Origin: Paraburkholderia gardini
GTDB taxonomy: Bacteria; Pseudomonadota; Gammaproteobacteria; Burkholderiales; Burkholderiaceae
Length of the DNA: 64,000 nucleotides
Assembly (NCBI RefSeq): GCF_907164575.1
Contig: NZ_CAJQYY010000001.1
Span: forward strand, 186,001 to 250,000
Direction of reading: 5' to 3'
The translations under genes and the position numbers were made by a program. The notes below the pieces were generated by a model that worked only from the letters and a program-made list of their open reading frames with translations, was not told the origin of the DNA and ran no database searches. Each line of letters opens with the position of its first letter. Positions within the stretch are counted from its first letter, which is position 1. Positions 55,600 to 64,000 of this stretch are shown in pieces.

Positions 55600-55752
55600 C
55601 GGCACGGGCCGTTACCGTTAGTAAGCAAACGCCGGATTGTACGAAACCCGCCTTACAGGAAGGTTGTGCGCGCATCGTTTTTGCCGCTGGCGCCAGGCTG
55701 TGCGGCGTGCGCATAATCTGGCCCGACGCCGGGGTAATGCAGCACAACCGGC

Positions 55753-55802
55753 AAACGGACGGCAGGCGCCATGAGGCGTGTCAACGGGGCCGCCGTCCGT
55801 TT
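55753..55802. terminator. Weak bidirectional hairpin downstream of the PEBP-like gene
   Basis: A perfect 11-bp stem AAACGGACGGC/GCCGTCCGTTT with a 28-nt loop lies 41 bp beyond the stop of the minus-strand PEBP-like gene. The large loop and short T-runs make this a modest candidate. Confidence 0.4.
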
Positions 55803-55843
55803 TACCCTGCCGTGACGTCTGACGTCGACGCCTGTCCGGCAAG

Positions 55844-56347
55844 CTACTTCAGTTCGTACAGGCCCGTGTAAGTCGTCGAATCGATTTCGTTCAGATGCGT
55901 CATGAATCGCGCGACCGCGTTCGTCACCTCGGCGTTGATCGGCAGATGCGCCACCTTCAGCGCATGCAGACGGAAAATGTAGCGGTGCGGCTTGTCGCCA
56001 CGCGGCGGCGCCGCGCCGCCGAAACCCGGCGTGCCGTAGTCGTTGCGCACCTGGAGCGCGCCCTGCGGCAGCAGACTGCCGTCGGCCTTGCCGGCGTTGC
56101 GCGGCAACGACCGCGCTTCGGGCGGAAGGTTGACGATCACCCAGTGCCAGAAGCCGCTTCCCGTCGGCGCATCCGGATCGTAGACGGTGAGGGCGAAGCT
56201 TTGCGTGTCGGCGGGCGGCGCGTCCCATTGCAGGGCGGGGGAAATGTTCTCGCCGTCGACGCCGAACGATTTGTCGTTGAATTCCTGCGCTTTGTGCATG
56301 AAGCCGTTAGCCGGAAACTCATCGGACCAGAGTCGGAAATCAGCCAT
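55844..56347 (-). CDS. YbhB/YbcL family PEBP-like protein
   Basis: A 167-residue phosphatidylethanolamine-binding-protein fold of the bacterial YbhB/YbcL type. Characteristic parts are 'SPALQWDAPPADTQSFALTVYDPDAPTG', whose DPDAP lies near residues 57-61, then 'FWHWVIVNLP', 'YGTPGFGGAAPP' and 'HRYIFRLHAL'. There is no signal peptide, so it is cytosolic like YbhB. The ligand is unknown. AAGGAGG immediately upstream supports the start. It stands alone between an MFS gene and the vsr-dcm pair. Confidence 0.93.
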   Translation of the reverse strand: MADFRLWSDEFPANGFMHKAQEFNDKSFGVDGENISPALQWDAPPADTQSFALTVYDPDAPTGSGFWHWVIVNLPPEARSLPRNAGKADGSLLPQGALQVRNDYGTPGFGGAAPPRGDKPHRYIFRLHALKVAHLPINAEVTNAVARFMTHLNEIDSTTYTGLYELK

Positions 56348-56517
56348 CGGATGCCTCCTTCAAGGAAAGTTCTTGAGATGGAACGGACGCTGCCTCGCGC
56401 TCGCACATACGGCGCGTGATGACTCGCGATGCGCTGGTCGAGTGTAGCACCGCGAGTCTTTGCTGCTGTGCCGCAAAGCGTTGCGCGACGCTCATGAGGG
56501 CGCGCCTGGGCGCCGCT

Positions 56518-57000
56518 TCAGAGGCTCAGTTCGAGTGTGTCGTGAGCGTCGCTGCCCAACGTGGGCTTTCCCGCGCCACGCTCTTCCTGCAGCCAGTCGG
56601 CGAGACGCTGGACCACGCCGTCGACGTCCCGGTTCGCGCCACGCAATGCGCATTCCCACACGATCGCCACGCGCCAGCCGGCCGCGTGCAACGCCTCCAC
56701 GGCGCGCTCGTCGTTGCTGCGGTTGCGGCCGATCTTCTCGCGCCAGAATTCGGGGCGCGTCTGTGGCCATTTGAAGAGATGACAGCCGTGGCCGTGCCAG
56801 AAGCAGCCATGCACGAACACCACCGCCCGATAGCGCGGCAGGACAATGTCCGGACGACCCGGCAGATCGCGCACGTCGATCCGGAAGCGAAAGCCGCGTC
56901 GATGCAGCAGGCTGCGAACCAGGCGCTCGGGTTTCGTGTTGCGCCCGCGAATCCCGGACATCATCCGGCTTCGCGTCGCGGCGTCGACGACGTCGACCAT
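56518..57000 (-). CDS. vsr: Very short patch repair endonuclease
   Basis: Nicks DNA 5' of T in T:G mismatches that arise when 5-methylcytosine deaminates at Dcm sites. The 160-residue protein starts '[21 protein letters not shown]' (first ~20 residues), the family N-terminus. It has 'RVDLPGRPDIVLPRY' in the form 'RDLPGRPDIVLPRYRAVVFV' with the catalytic Asp, 'HGCFWHGHGCHLF' with zinc and active-site residues, and 'NRSNDERAVEALHAAGWRV'. The ATG overlaps the dcm stop (TGATG). It works as the repair partner of the adjoining methylase. Confidence 0.93.
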   Translation of the reverse strand: MVDVVDAATRSRMMSGIRGRNTKPERLVRSLLHRRGFRFRIDVRDLPGRPDIVLPRYRAVVFVHGCFWHGHGCHLFKWPQTRPEFWREKIGRNRSNDERAVEALHAAGWRVAIVWECALRGANRDVDGVVQRLADWLQEERGAGKPTLGSDAHDTLELSL

Positions 57001-58283
57001 CAGGCGACCAGCGCGATGTCCTGCGGCGGTGTGGCGTCGGGTTCGCCGTTGCCGGACAGTAACGCTTCCACATGCGGCGTCATGATGCGCGCCACTTCCT
57101 GCATGACCGGCATCACGACGCTGTTGCCGAACTGCCGGTAAGCCTGCGTATCGCTGACGGGAATGCGATACGTGTCGGGAAAGCCCATCAGGCGCGCGCA
57201 TTCTCGCGGCGTGAGCCGGCGCGGCCGCAAACCCTCGCCCTGATGGACGAGAATCTCGGAGCCGTCCTTGTGATAACGCGCCGACAGCGTGCGCGTGACG
57301 CTGTCCGGATACGCCATGCCGAAACCGAAGCCGTTGCCGGCCGCCCGATGCTTCTCGGCGTACTGCTGCAGATAGGCCCACAGCTTCGGCGTGAGCGTGT
57401 ATTTCGGTTGCACGCAGCGCGCCGCGTGATCGAAGAAGCGTTCGTCGTCCCACGGCAGGTGCGGCTCGCCGCCGTCGGTGCGATGCAGGATCGACGCGAG
57501 CCGCGGACCGTGTTCCGGCAGGCGCAGATCGTCCCAGGAAAACGAGGTCTTGCCGCGAAAGCCCACGATGATGATCCGCTCACGATGTTGTGGCGTGAAA
57601 TGCTGGCCGTCGATCACGCGGTAATGCACTTCGTAGCCGAGCTCGTCGCGCAACGTTTGCAGGATCACGTCGAACGTGCGTCCCTTGTCGTGTGACAACA
57701 GGTTCTTCACATTTTCGAGCAGGAATGCAGCGGGACGCTTCGCGGCGATGATCCGCGCGACGTCGAAAAAGAGCGTGCCCTGTGTCGTGCACTCGAAACC
57801 ATGCGGCCGGCCGAGCGCGTTTTTCTTGCTGACGCCCGCGATCGAAAACGGCTGGCAGGGAAAGCCGCCGAGCAGGATGTCGTGGGCGGGCACGTCTTCC
57901 GCGGGAAACGACACGATGTCGCCGACGAACGTGTGATCCGCGCCATGGTTTTCGAGGTACGTCTTCTTCGAAAAATCGTTCCACTCGCTCGTGAACACGC
58001 ATTCGCCGCCCTGTGCCTCGAAGCCCATGCGGATGCCGCCGATGCCGGCGAACAGATCGATGAAGGAGAAGCGCGCGGGCGTGCCGGCGCGCCGGGCGCT
58101 ACCAGCGCCGCCGGTGGCGAGCAGCAGGCGCAGCGCCGGGCCGAGCATGGCCGGACAGGGCGTTTCGCCTTTCTCCCAGCGCCGGACGGTCTTGATGTCC
58201 TTGCCGACGTGATCGGCGATCTCTCGTTGCGTGTAGCGGGCGCGAGCCTGCGCGAGCAGGGCTGGCAGCGTGGCCTGAGTCAC
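57000..58283 (-). CDS. dcm: DNA (cytosine-5-)-methyltransferase with N-terminal HTH
   Basis: Methylates cytosine C5 in a specific DNA site; the adjacent vsr suggests a Dcm-like target, but specificity is not shown. It is 427 residues from a GTG start with AAGGA upstream; an ATG at 58457 is a less likely alternative. A helix-turn-helix near residues 10-45 ('[20 protein letters not shown]') precedes the catalytic domain. Motif I is '[18 protein letters not shown]', motif IV 'GGFPCQPFS' with catalytic Cys143, motif VI '[10 protein letters not shown]', motif VIII '[11 protein letters not shown]', and motif X '[12 protein letters not shown]'. No restriction endonuclease gene is adjacent. Confidence 0.93.
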   Translation of the reverse strand: MTQATLPALLAQARARYTQREIADHVGKDIKTVRRWEKGETPCPAMLGPALRLLLATGGAGSARRAGTPARFSFIDLFAGIGGIRMGFEAQGGECVFTSEWNDFSKKTYLENHGADHTFVGDIVSFPAEDVPAHDILLGGFPCQPFSIAGVSKKNALGRPHGFECTTQGTLFFDVARIIAAKRPAAFLLENVKNLLSHDKGRTFDVILQTLRDELGYEVHYRVIDGQHFTPQHRERIIIVGFRGKTSFSWDDLRLPEHGPRLASILHRTDGGEPHLPWDDERFFDHAARCVQPKYTLTPKLWAYLQQYAEKHRAAGNGFGFGMAYPDSVTRTLSARYHKDGSEILVHQGEGLRPRRLTPRECARLMGFPDTYRIPVSDTQAYRQFGNSVVMPVMQEVARIMTPHVEALLSGNGEPDATPPQDIALVA

Positions 58284-58500
58284 TATCGGTCCTTGCTGGG
58301 GATTTTTGCGGACATTATGACCTGGACGCGTCCCTTTTTTGATATGCGAACCGATGATGGCGAAAAAACTGGCGATTGCAGCTTCGCGGTTTGACGTGCG
58401 CGAGTCAGGGGTGGATACGGTTGCGACGGCGTTCAGGCGGCGGGGTAGCTGGCGCATGGTCCCGCTGTGGACGCAGCGTGCGGGGCGTGACGCCTGCGAT

Positions 58501-58824
58501 TTATCCCTGAACGAAGCAGGTAACGCCAGGTGTCGCGGTGTTCGCGTTGGCGGCGTCGACGAGATGCACGACAGGCGGGCGGTCGCGAAGCGGGAAGTAT
58601 TCGAGTTGAAGCAGCAGGCTGTCGATGGCGCGAAGCTGACCCTTGGTCAGGAAATCGGCGTCGAGCAGCGTATGAAGACGCTGTCGCCAGTACGAGGCGG
58701 GCAGGATCGGACCGCCGAGATCGCCCTGAAGTGCCGGTCGCATGACACGCGCGATATGCGCGATGTCCTGATCGATCAGCGTGGCCTGAAAAGAGCCGCT
58801 GCGGGCGAAGGATGTGCGGTCCAT
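58501..58824 (-). CDS. Small uncharacterised protein, copy 1 of a ~60-residue domain found twice here
   Basis: A 107-residue protein. Its core (about 15-75) reads '[18 protein letters not shown]', '[20 protein letters not shown]' and '[16 protein letters not shown]'. That core is about three-quarters identical to the product of the gene at 59781-60086; the two C-terminal tails differ. It is predicted all-helical and soluble. I recognise no named family. '[12 protein letters not shown]' and 'QLRAIDSLL' look like helix-helix packing surfaces. The ATG at 58824 has only a weak ribosome site. Confidence 0.75.
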   Translation of the reverse strand: MDRTSFARSGSFQATLIDQDIAHIARVMRPALQGDLGGPILPASYWRQRLHTLLDADFLTKGQLRAIDSLLLQLEYFPLRDRPPVVHLVDAANANTATPGVTCFVQG

Positions 58825-58970
58825 AACCGGTTAACGGCACCGGCAATCAATGCTTTAGGGTTCGCGGGTGGCGACATGGCTTTTTCCTCGGCGAGGCTGG
58901 GCACAGCAGTTGCTGTTATCCGGGCACTGGCGCACATCCGCGCTGGCATTCTGTACGACGGGAGCCGGAC

Positions 58971-59162
58971 ATGAACAAGGATCAAGTGAAGGGTGTGGCG
59001 GAAAAGGTGAAGGGCAAGGTCAACGAGACTGTCGGCCACGCAACCGGCGATACCGCTCAGGAAGTAAAGGGCGATGTCCAGCAGGCCGCGGGCGAGGTGC
59101 GCAAGGCCTATGGCGACGCGAAGGAAAACGTCAAGGACAATGCGAAGCGCAATACCCCGTAG
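58971..59162 (+). CDS. CsbD family stress protein
   Basis: A 63-residue, highly hydrophilic helical protein with the CsbD pattern: 'MNKDQVKGVAEKVKGKVNET' at the start, then 'GDTAQEVKGDVQQAAGEVRK'. CsbD-like proteins are general-stress or stationary-phase products; the biochemical role is not settled. Lys/Glu/Ala-rich repeats suggest an intrinsically flexible helix. A GGGAGCCGGAC-type ribosome site precedes the ATG. The gene has its own terminator and lies between two paralogous small genes. Confidence 0.93.
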   Translation: MNKDQVKGVAEKVKGKVNETVGHATGDTAQEVKGDVQQAAGEVRKAYGDAKENVKDNAKRNTP

Positions 59163-59205
59163 CGTACGGCTGACCGGATTGCTTTAACCCAGGCAGGCCG
59201 GCTGG

Positions 59206-59229
59206 AAAAGGCGCTCCGGCGCCTTTTTT
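59206..59229 (+). terminator. Terminator of the csbD-like gene
   Basis: The stem AAAAGGCGC/GCGCCTTTT with a TCCG tetraloop is followed by a run of six T in total. Confidence 0.9.
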
Positions 59230-59253
59230 CAATGTGGCCGGTTGAACGTCGAC

Positions 59254-59337
59254 TCAGTTCAGCATCAGCGCGATCGCGCTGAGAACGACAATGATCATCA
59301 GAGCGGCGGCCGCCACGATGTTGTAAGGGTAGGTCAT
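59254..59337 (-). CDS. Possible 27-residue single-span membrane peptide
   Basis: A short frame with ATG at 59337 and TGA ending at 59254. The product begins MTYPYNIVAAAALMII and continues VVLSAIALMLN, giving about 20 consecutive hydrophobic residues after a short polar head. This resembles known bacterial small membrane peptides. No strong ribosome site is visible, so expression is uncertain. It lies just after the csbD terminator and before another small gene on the same strand. Confidence 0.4.
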   Translation of the reverse strand: MTYPYNIVAAAALMIIVVLSAIALMLN

Positions 59338-59388
59338 GTGATTGAAAAACAGGGAACGTGGCGCGGACACCGCGTGGACGATCTGGTT

Positions 59389-59667
59389 TTAGCCCGCATT
59401 GCTGGCCGCTTCGGGTCCGCTGTCGCTACGCGCGGCGCTTTCGAGGAAACGGCGTGTTGCTTCGAACGATGCCAGCATCTGCTCCGGCCACGGTTTTTGC
59501 AGCATCAACGCCTGATGTTGTTCGAACGCCGTCGTGAGTTCGCTGAGCAGCTCGGGCGACTTCAGATGACGGATCAGAACGTGAAGGGCGATGGCGGTAG
59601 CCTGGCTTGCACCGGCGGTCTGCATGCCGGAAACGGTCAGTGCGGCGATTTGTTTGCTGGTGTCCAC
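59389..59667 (-). CDS. Small uncharacterised helical protein
   Basis: A 92-residue soluble protein, mostly helical ('QATAIALHVLIRHLKSPELL', 'ELTTAFEQHQALML', 'MLASFEATRRFLESAAR'). There is no signal peptide or known motif. The start is a GTG at 59667 supported by AAGGAGT upstream. It lies between the two paralogous small genes and the csbD-like gene. Family not recognised. Confidence 0.65.
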   Translation of the reverse strand: MDTSKQIAALTVSGMQTAGASQATAIALHVLIRHLKSPELLSELTTAFEQHQALMLQKPWPEQMLASFEATRRFLESAARSDSGPEAASNAG

Positions 59668-59780
59668 GGGACTCCTTGCTGATGGGGAAAATAGATGGCC
59701 CTCCGGCCAGTAGCCCCGTATTTTGACACCGAAGCCGTGTGCGTTTCAGGCACGAAGGCGTCGCAGGTCGTATTCGTGCG

Positions 59781-60086
59781 TTATGTCGCGCAGGCGTTGC
59801 GGCGCCTGCGCGCGCTCATGCGGGACGCAGGCGTCACGTCTGCCGGGCAGACCGCCGTTTCGCCCGCGGCCTTGCGTGCCTGATCGCGGTCGTAGTGATC
59901 CAGTTCCAGCAGCAGGCTGTCGATGGCGCACAACTGCGCTTTCGTCACGTGCCACGCATCGAGCAGATGATGCAGACGGTTGCGCCAGTACGACGTCGGC
60001 AGGATCGGGCCGCCGGCGTCGCGATGCAGTGACGGCCGCATGACACGTGTGATGTGTGCAATGTCGTGGTCGATCAAAGTAACCAT
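59781..60086 (-). CDS. Small uncharacterised protein, copy 2 of a ~60-residue domain found twice here
   Basis: A 101-residue protein whose first ~63 residues ('TLIDHDIAHITRVMRPSL', 'GGPILPTSYWRNRLHHLLDA', 'TKAQLCAIDSLLLELD') match the gene at 58501-58824. Its tail is different: charged and Ala/Arg-rich, ending 'ASRMSARRRRNACAT'. Conservation of the core with divergence of tails suggests an old duplication with the core under selection. Function is unknown. The ATG at 60086 begins directly before the conserved core. Confidence 0.75.
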   Translation of the reverse strand: MVTLIDHDIAHITRVMRPSLHRDAGGPILPTSYWRNRLHHLLDAWHVTKAQLCAIDSLLLELDHYDRDQARKAAGETAVCPADVTPASRMSARRRRNACAT

Positions 60087-60267
60087 TGGAAGGCCCCGTC
60101 GTGTTCGTAGCGCGGCGATCAGATATCGCGATGAATGAAGCGTAACGGGACGTGAGCGCGCGCGATCCGGCGATCAGAGGGCGGTTAGTTCGCCAGTTCG
60201 GCAGGTACAAGGCGTGGACACCGCGAAGATGGTACGCGGTGGTTCCCCAGACAGGCCGCGGGACTGC

Positions 60268-60552
60268 TTAATGCCCATGACCGCCATGGCCGCCGCCATG
60301 TCCACCGCCGTGGCCGCCTTCCCAGTGCCCGTGCCCATAGCCGTGGTCCCAGTCGCCATGGTGGTAGTCCCCATGATGGTAGCCACCGCCACCGCCCCCC
60401 CATATGTTGATGCTGCCGTAGCCATACGCAGGCACATAGTCGGGGCCATAAGCGTATCCGGGGGCGGCGTATCCGTAGCCGTAGCCCGCGGGGTATGCGA
60501 CGCAGCCCGACAGCGCGGCGAATAATCCGATCATTAATGTGAGCCTGATCAT
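60268..60552 (-). CDS. Small Gly/His/Tyr-rich lipoprotein
   Basis: A 94-residue predicted lipoprotein. A signal peptide ends in lipobox 'ALSGC' (lipidated Cys17), then come a Tyr/Gly/Pro-rich part ('GYGYGYAAPGYAYGPDY') and a His/Gly-rich tail ('YHHGDYHHGDWDHGYGHGHW' and 'GGHGGGHGGHGH'). The tail could bind metals such as Ni, Zn or Cu; this is inference from composition. AGGAGGGG precedes the ATG. No operon partner is obvious. The same kind of small YxG/HxG lipoprotein is common in Burkholderiaceae, but its function is unknown to me. Confidence 0.8.
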   Translation of the reverse strand: MIRLTLMIGLFAALSGCVAYPAGYGYGYAAPGYAYGPDYVPAYGYGSINIWGGGGGGYHHGDYHHGDWDHGYGHGHWEGGHGGGHGGGHGGHGH

Positions 60553-60646
60553 GATGTGCCCCTCCTCTTATATAGGGAGAGACGCAGGCGATCGAAGTTC
60601 GAAAGGAATTGTGACCGGGGGTTACGGGGCTTCGCAAGAAGCTAAT

Positions 60647-60721
60647 TGGTCCCCCTGACAGGAATCGAACCTGTATCTAGCGCTTAGGAGGCACTTGTTC
60701 TATCCATTGAACTACAGGGAG
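60647..60721 (-). tRNA. tRNA-Arg (anticodon CCT)
   Basis: A 75-nt tRNA with encoded CCA. The acceptor stem CTCCCTG pairs with CAGGGGG. The T-arm reads ACAGG-TTCGATT-CCTGT. The anticodon stem AGTGC/GCGCT closes loop CTCCTAA, giving anticodon CCT (codon AGG). It reads on the minus strand. No integrase or repeated 3' end suggests use as an attachment site. Confidence 0.95.
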
Positions 60722-60959
60722 ATGGAACCCTACGCGGCGAGGCGAATGACCCGCATGTTCCGCAACCGCTACGTTCCTAAGTGACCCATCGTAGCTGGAA
60801 CCGCGTTGATTCGTGCAGCGTGGAGGCGATATCGTCGCGCTGGACGGTCCGCTCTCACGCGGGCAGGAATCGCGCCGCAGGGGCCAGAGTATAGCAAACG
60901 CGCCTCGCGGCGAGAATGGCCCTGCGCGGCGCACGACACGCTGCCGTTATGATCTTGCG

Positions 60960-61694
60960 ATGACCCTCTACAGCGACCCACGCCTCGTCGATCTGTACGA
61001 CGCGCTCAATCCCGCCGCCGCCGACACGGCGTTCTACCTCCACCTCGCGCAATCCCTCGACGCTGCGCGGGTGCTCGATATCGGCTGCGGAACGGGCCTG
61101 TTGACCTGCGCGCTCGCCGACCGGGGGCATGACGTGACCGGCGTCGATCCGTCAGCGGCGATGCTGGCGGTCGCGCGCAGCCGTGCGGGCGGCGAGCAGG
61201 TCAGGTGGCTCGAGGGCGACGCGCACGCGGCGCGTTCAGTCGACGCCGATCTTGCGTTGATGACAGGGCACGTCGCGCAGGTTTTCGTCGACGATACGAG
61301 CTGGCGGCAGACGCTTTCGGCTGCATACGACGCGTTGCGACCGGGCGGCTGCCTTGCTTTCGAGAGCCGCAATCCGGCGTGCGAACCCTGGCGCGCGTGG
61401 ACGCCAGAGGCGTCACGCCGGTGCATCGAATCGCAGAAATATGGGCGGGTCGACGTGTGGCATCGGGTTGTCGACGTCACGGGAGAACGCGTACGGTTTG
61501 CCACCCACTACCGGTTCGAGCGCGATGACGAGGAGATCGTCGCCGAAAGCGAATTGCGGTTTCGTAGCCAGACCGCACTGGAGAGCACGCTCCGCGAAGC
61601 GGGCTTCGTTTCGATGAACTGGTATGGCGGCTGGTCGCGCGAACCTGTGGATGCCGCCAGCCGGGAACTCGTGGTGGTGGCGATGCGCGACTGA
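60960..61694 (+). CDS. Class I SAM-dependent methyltransferase
   Basis: A 244-residue soluble methyltransferase. Motif I is 'VLDIGCGTGLLTCALADRGH' (near residues 41-60), followed by 'VTGVDPSAAMLAVARSR' with the ribose-binding Asp, and 'DLALMTGHVAQVF' as motif II. The second half ('WRAWTPEASRR', 'DVWHRVVDVTGERVRF', 'REAGFVSMNWYGGWSREP') is typical of a small group often listed as Methyltransf_25. The substrate is unknown. The ATG at 60960 was chosen as the first that gives the usual short lead into the fold; the frame is open upstream. Its promoter lies in the 238 bp after the tRNA. Confidence 0.87.
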   Translation: MTLYSDPRLVDLYDALNPAAADTAFYLHLAQSLDAARVLDIGCGTGLLTCALADRGHDVTGVDPSAAMLAVARSRAGGEQVRWLEGDAHAARSVDADLALMTGHVAQVFVDDTSWRQTLSAAYDALRPGGCLAFESRNPACEPWRAWTPEASRRCIESQKYGRVDVWHRVVDVTGERVRFATHYRFERDDEEIVAESELRFRSQTALESTLREAGFVSMNWYGGWSREPVDAASRELVVVAMRD

Positions 61695-61758
61695 CGGGGA
61701 AAGCGGAGAGACTCAAGACAAGACGGGGTGCCGGCAAAACCCGCGGCGCGCGACAGCT

Positions 61759-61941
61759 TCAGAACTCGACGACGGTGAACTCCGCCTTGCCCACATCGCA
61801 CAGCGGGCAGCGCCAGTCTTCCGGGATCTCGGCGAAACGCGTTCCCGCCGCGATGCCTTCTTCCGGCAGACCCTCTTCCTCGTTGTAGATCCAGCCGCAA
61901 ATCAGGCAGACCCAGCTTTTGTATTCAATGACTTCGCTCAC
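61759..61941 (-). CDS. Rubredoxin
   Basis: A 60-residue Fe(Cys)4 electron carrier. The iron ligands are Cys12 and Cys15 ('WVCLICGWIYNEE') and Cys45 and Cys48 ('WRCPLCDVGKAEF'). It donates electrons in the cytoplasm, for example to hydroxylases or in peroxide defence; the partner is not adjacent. The start is a GTG at 61941 with GAAAGAG upstream. The longer open frame adds sequence with no rubredoxin character. Confidence 0.95.
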   Translation of the reverse strand: MSEVIEYKSWVCLICGWIYNEEEGLPEEGIAAGTRFAEIPEDWRCPLCDVGKAEFTVVEF

Positions 61942-62289
61942 GACGTACTCTTTCTTCAGATCAATGCAATGGCCCGCGCGTTCTGCCCCTTTTCCGGTCA
62001 GGGCGCGGCGAGCCGCAATCTTACCGGAATTCGTCTGACCCCCCGGCGCAGCGGCGTTGCAGGGCGCAATTTCGCGCGCCGGCAAAGGCCCGCCGCGTGT
62101 ACACGGAATGTTCTCGCGCCCACTGTGAGCCGGTCGTTTCACCCGGGTTAGTCGTGCCATTCTGTGCGCACCGGCCTCGCGAATTCAATCTGGCCAGACG
62201 GGCTATGCCATCCGGCCGGGATGCGTTCAACCGCGCGACCGGTACAATGGGCAGTTCCGATTCATCGCAGTCTTCTTTCCTTTCTCCCC
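61942..62289. other. Divergent intergenic region between the rubredoxin and uup genes
   Basis: About 350 bp with no gene that I can support. It holds the two divergent promoters. A TACAAT hexamer near 62243 could be a -10 element for the plus-strand gene. Confidence 0.45.

Positions 62290-64000
<1,711 letters not shown>

Noticed and set aside
57000..58283. Restriction-modification system
   Set aside because: The methylase is paired with the repair nuclease Vsr, not with a restriction enzyme, and no endonuclease gene is adjacent.
60647..60721. Genomic island attached at the tRNA-Arg gene
   Set aside because: There is no integrase, no direct repeat of the tRNA 3' end, and no break in composition on either side.

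Overview
The window is GC-rich, densely coded chromosomal DNA from a beta-proteobacterium, most likely Burkholderiaceae (Paraburkholderia, Burkholderia or Caballeronia). The signs are a fused HemD-HemX followed by HemY, a Gram-negative 16-strand-type porin, a long Ala/Lys/Pro-tailed Ppc, a MetG with a C-terminal tRNA-binding domain, NadE next to PII, and many family-typical small proteins. I see no integrase, transposase, phage gene or CRISPR array, so most of it looks like core genome.

Layout. 1-6.9 kb: the end of tamB, metG facing it across a shared terminator, an OmpA-family lipoprotein, and the Fe-S carrier gene apbC. 7-11.4 kb: a Cu/Zn-SOD-like lipoprotein with most metal ligands missing, dcd, a basic amino-acid decarboxylase, and an LprI-like secreted protein coupled to it. 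11.4-23.1 kb: a non-coding stretch with a large inverted repeat, argH, a divergent regulator/methyltransferase pair, ppc, and the heme operon hemC-hemDX-hemY. 23.2-27.8 kb: a minus-strand catabolic-looking unit (aldehyde dehydrogenase, SDR, MFS importer) and ppa. 27.9-33 kb: a GNAT/GIY-YIG pair, nadE-glnB, and a porin. 33.6-40.5 kb: hisQMP without a binding-protein gene, a pirin, and a Spy/CpxP-like protein divergent from an OmpR/EnvZ-type two-component system, with two direct-repeat boxes between them. 40.2-46.2 kb: a small Cas2-like protein, a diguanylate cyclase, and a two-gene ABC transporter (fused permeases plus an ATPase with a C-terminal extension) lacking a binding protein.

46.3-54.2 kb is an envelope/stress-like region. 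It has tandem paralogous lipoproteins, two related sigma-54 activators (one without and one with a receiver domain), a DUF883 membrane protein, several tiny uncharacterised proteins and otsA (trehalose-6-phosphate synthase). 54.2-64 kb: an MFS exporter, a PEBP-like protein, a dcm-vsr pair, then small genes including CsbD, two paralogs of an unnamed ~60-residue domain and a possible 27-residue membrane peptide. A His/Gly-rich lipoprotein, tRNA-Arg(CCT), a methyltransferase, rubredoxin and the start of a Uup-type ABC-F protein follow.

The most unusual items are the SOD-like protein with a dismantled metal site, the small-protein cluster at 58.5-60.1 kb, the direct-repeat boxes beside the two-component system, and the binding-protein-less ABC transporter. 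None is proven to be a new system. All functions are inferred from reading the sequence, without database searches.
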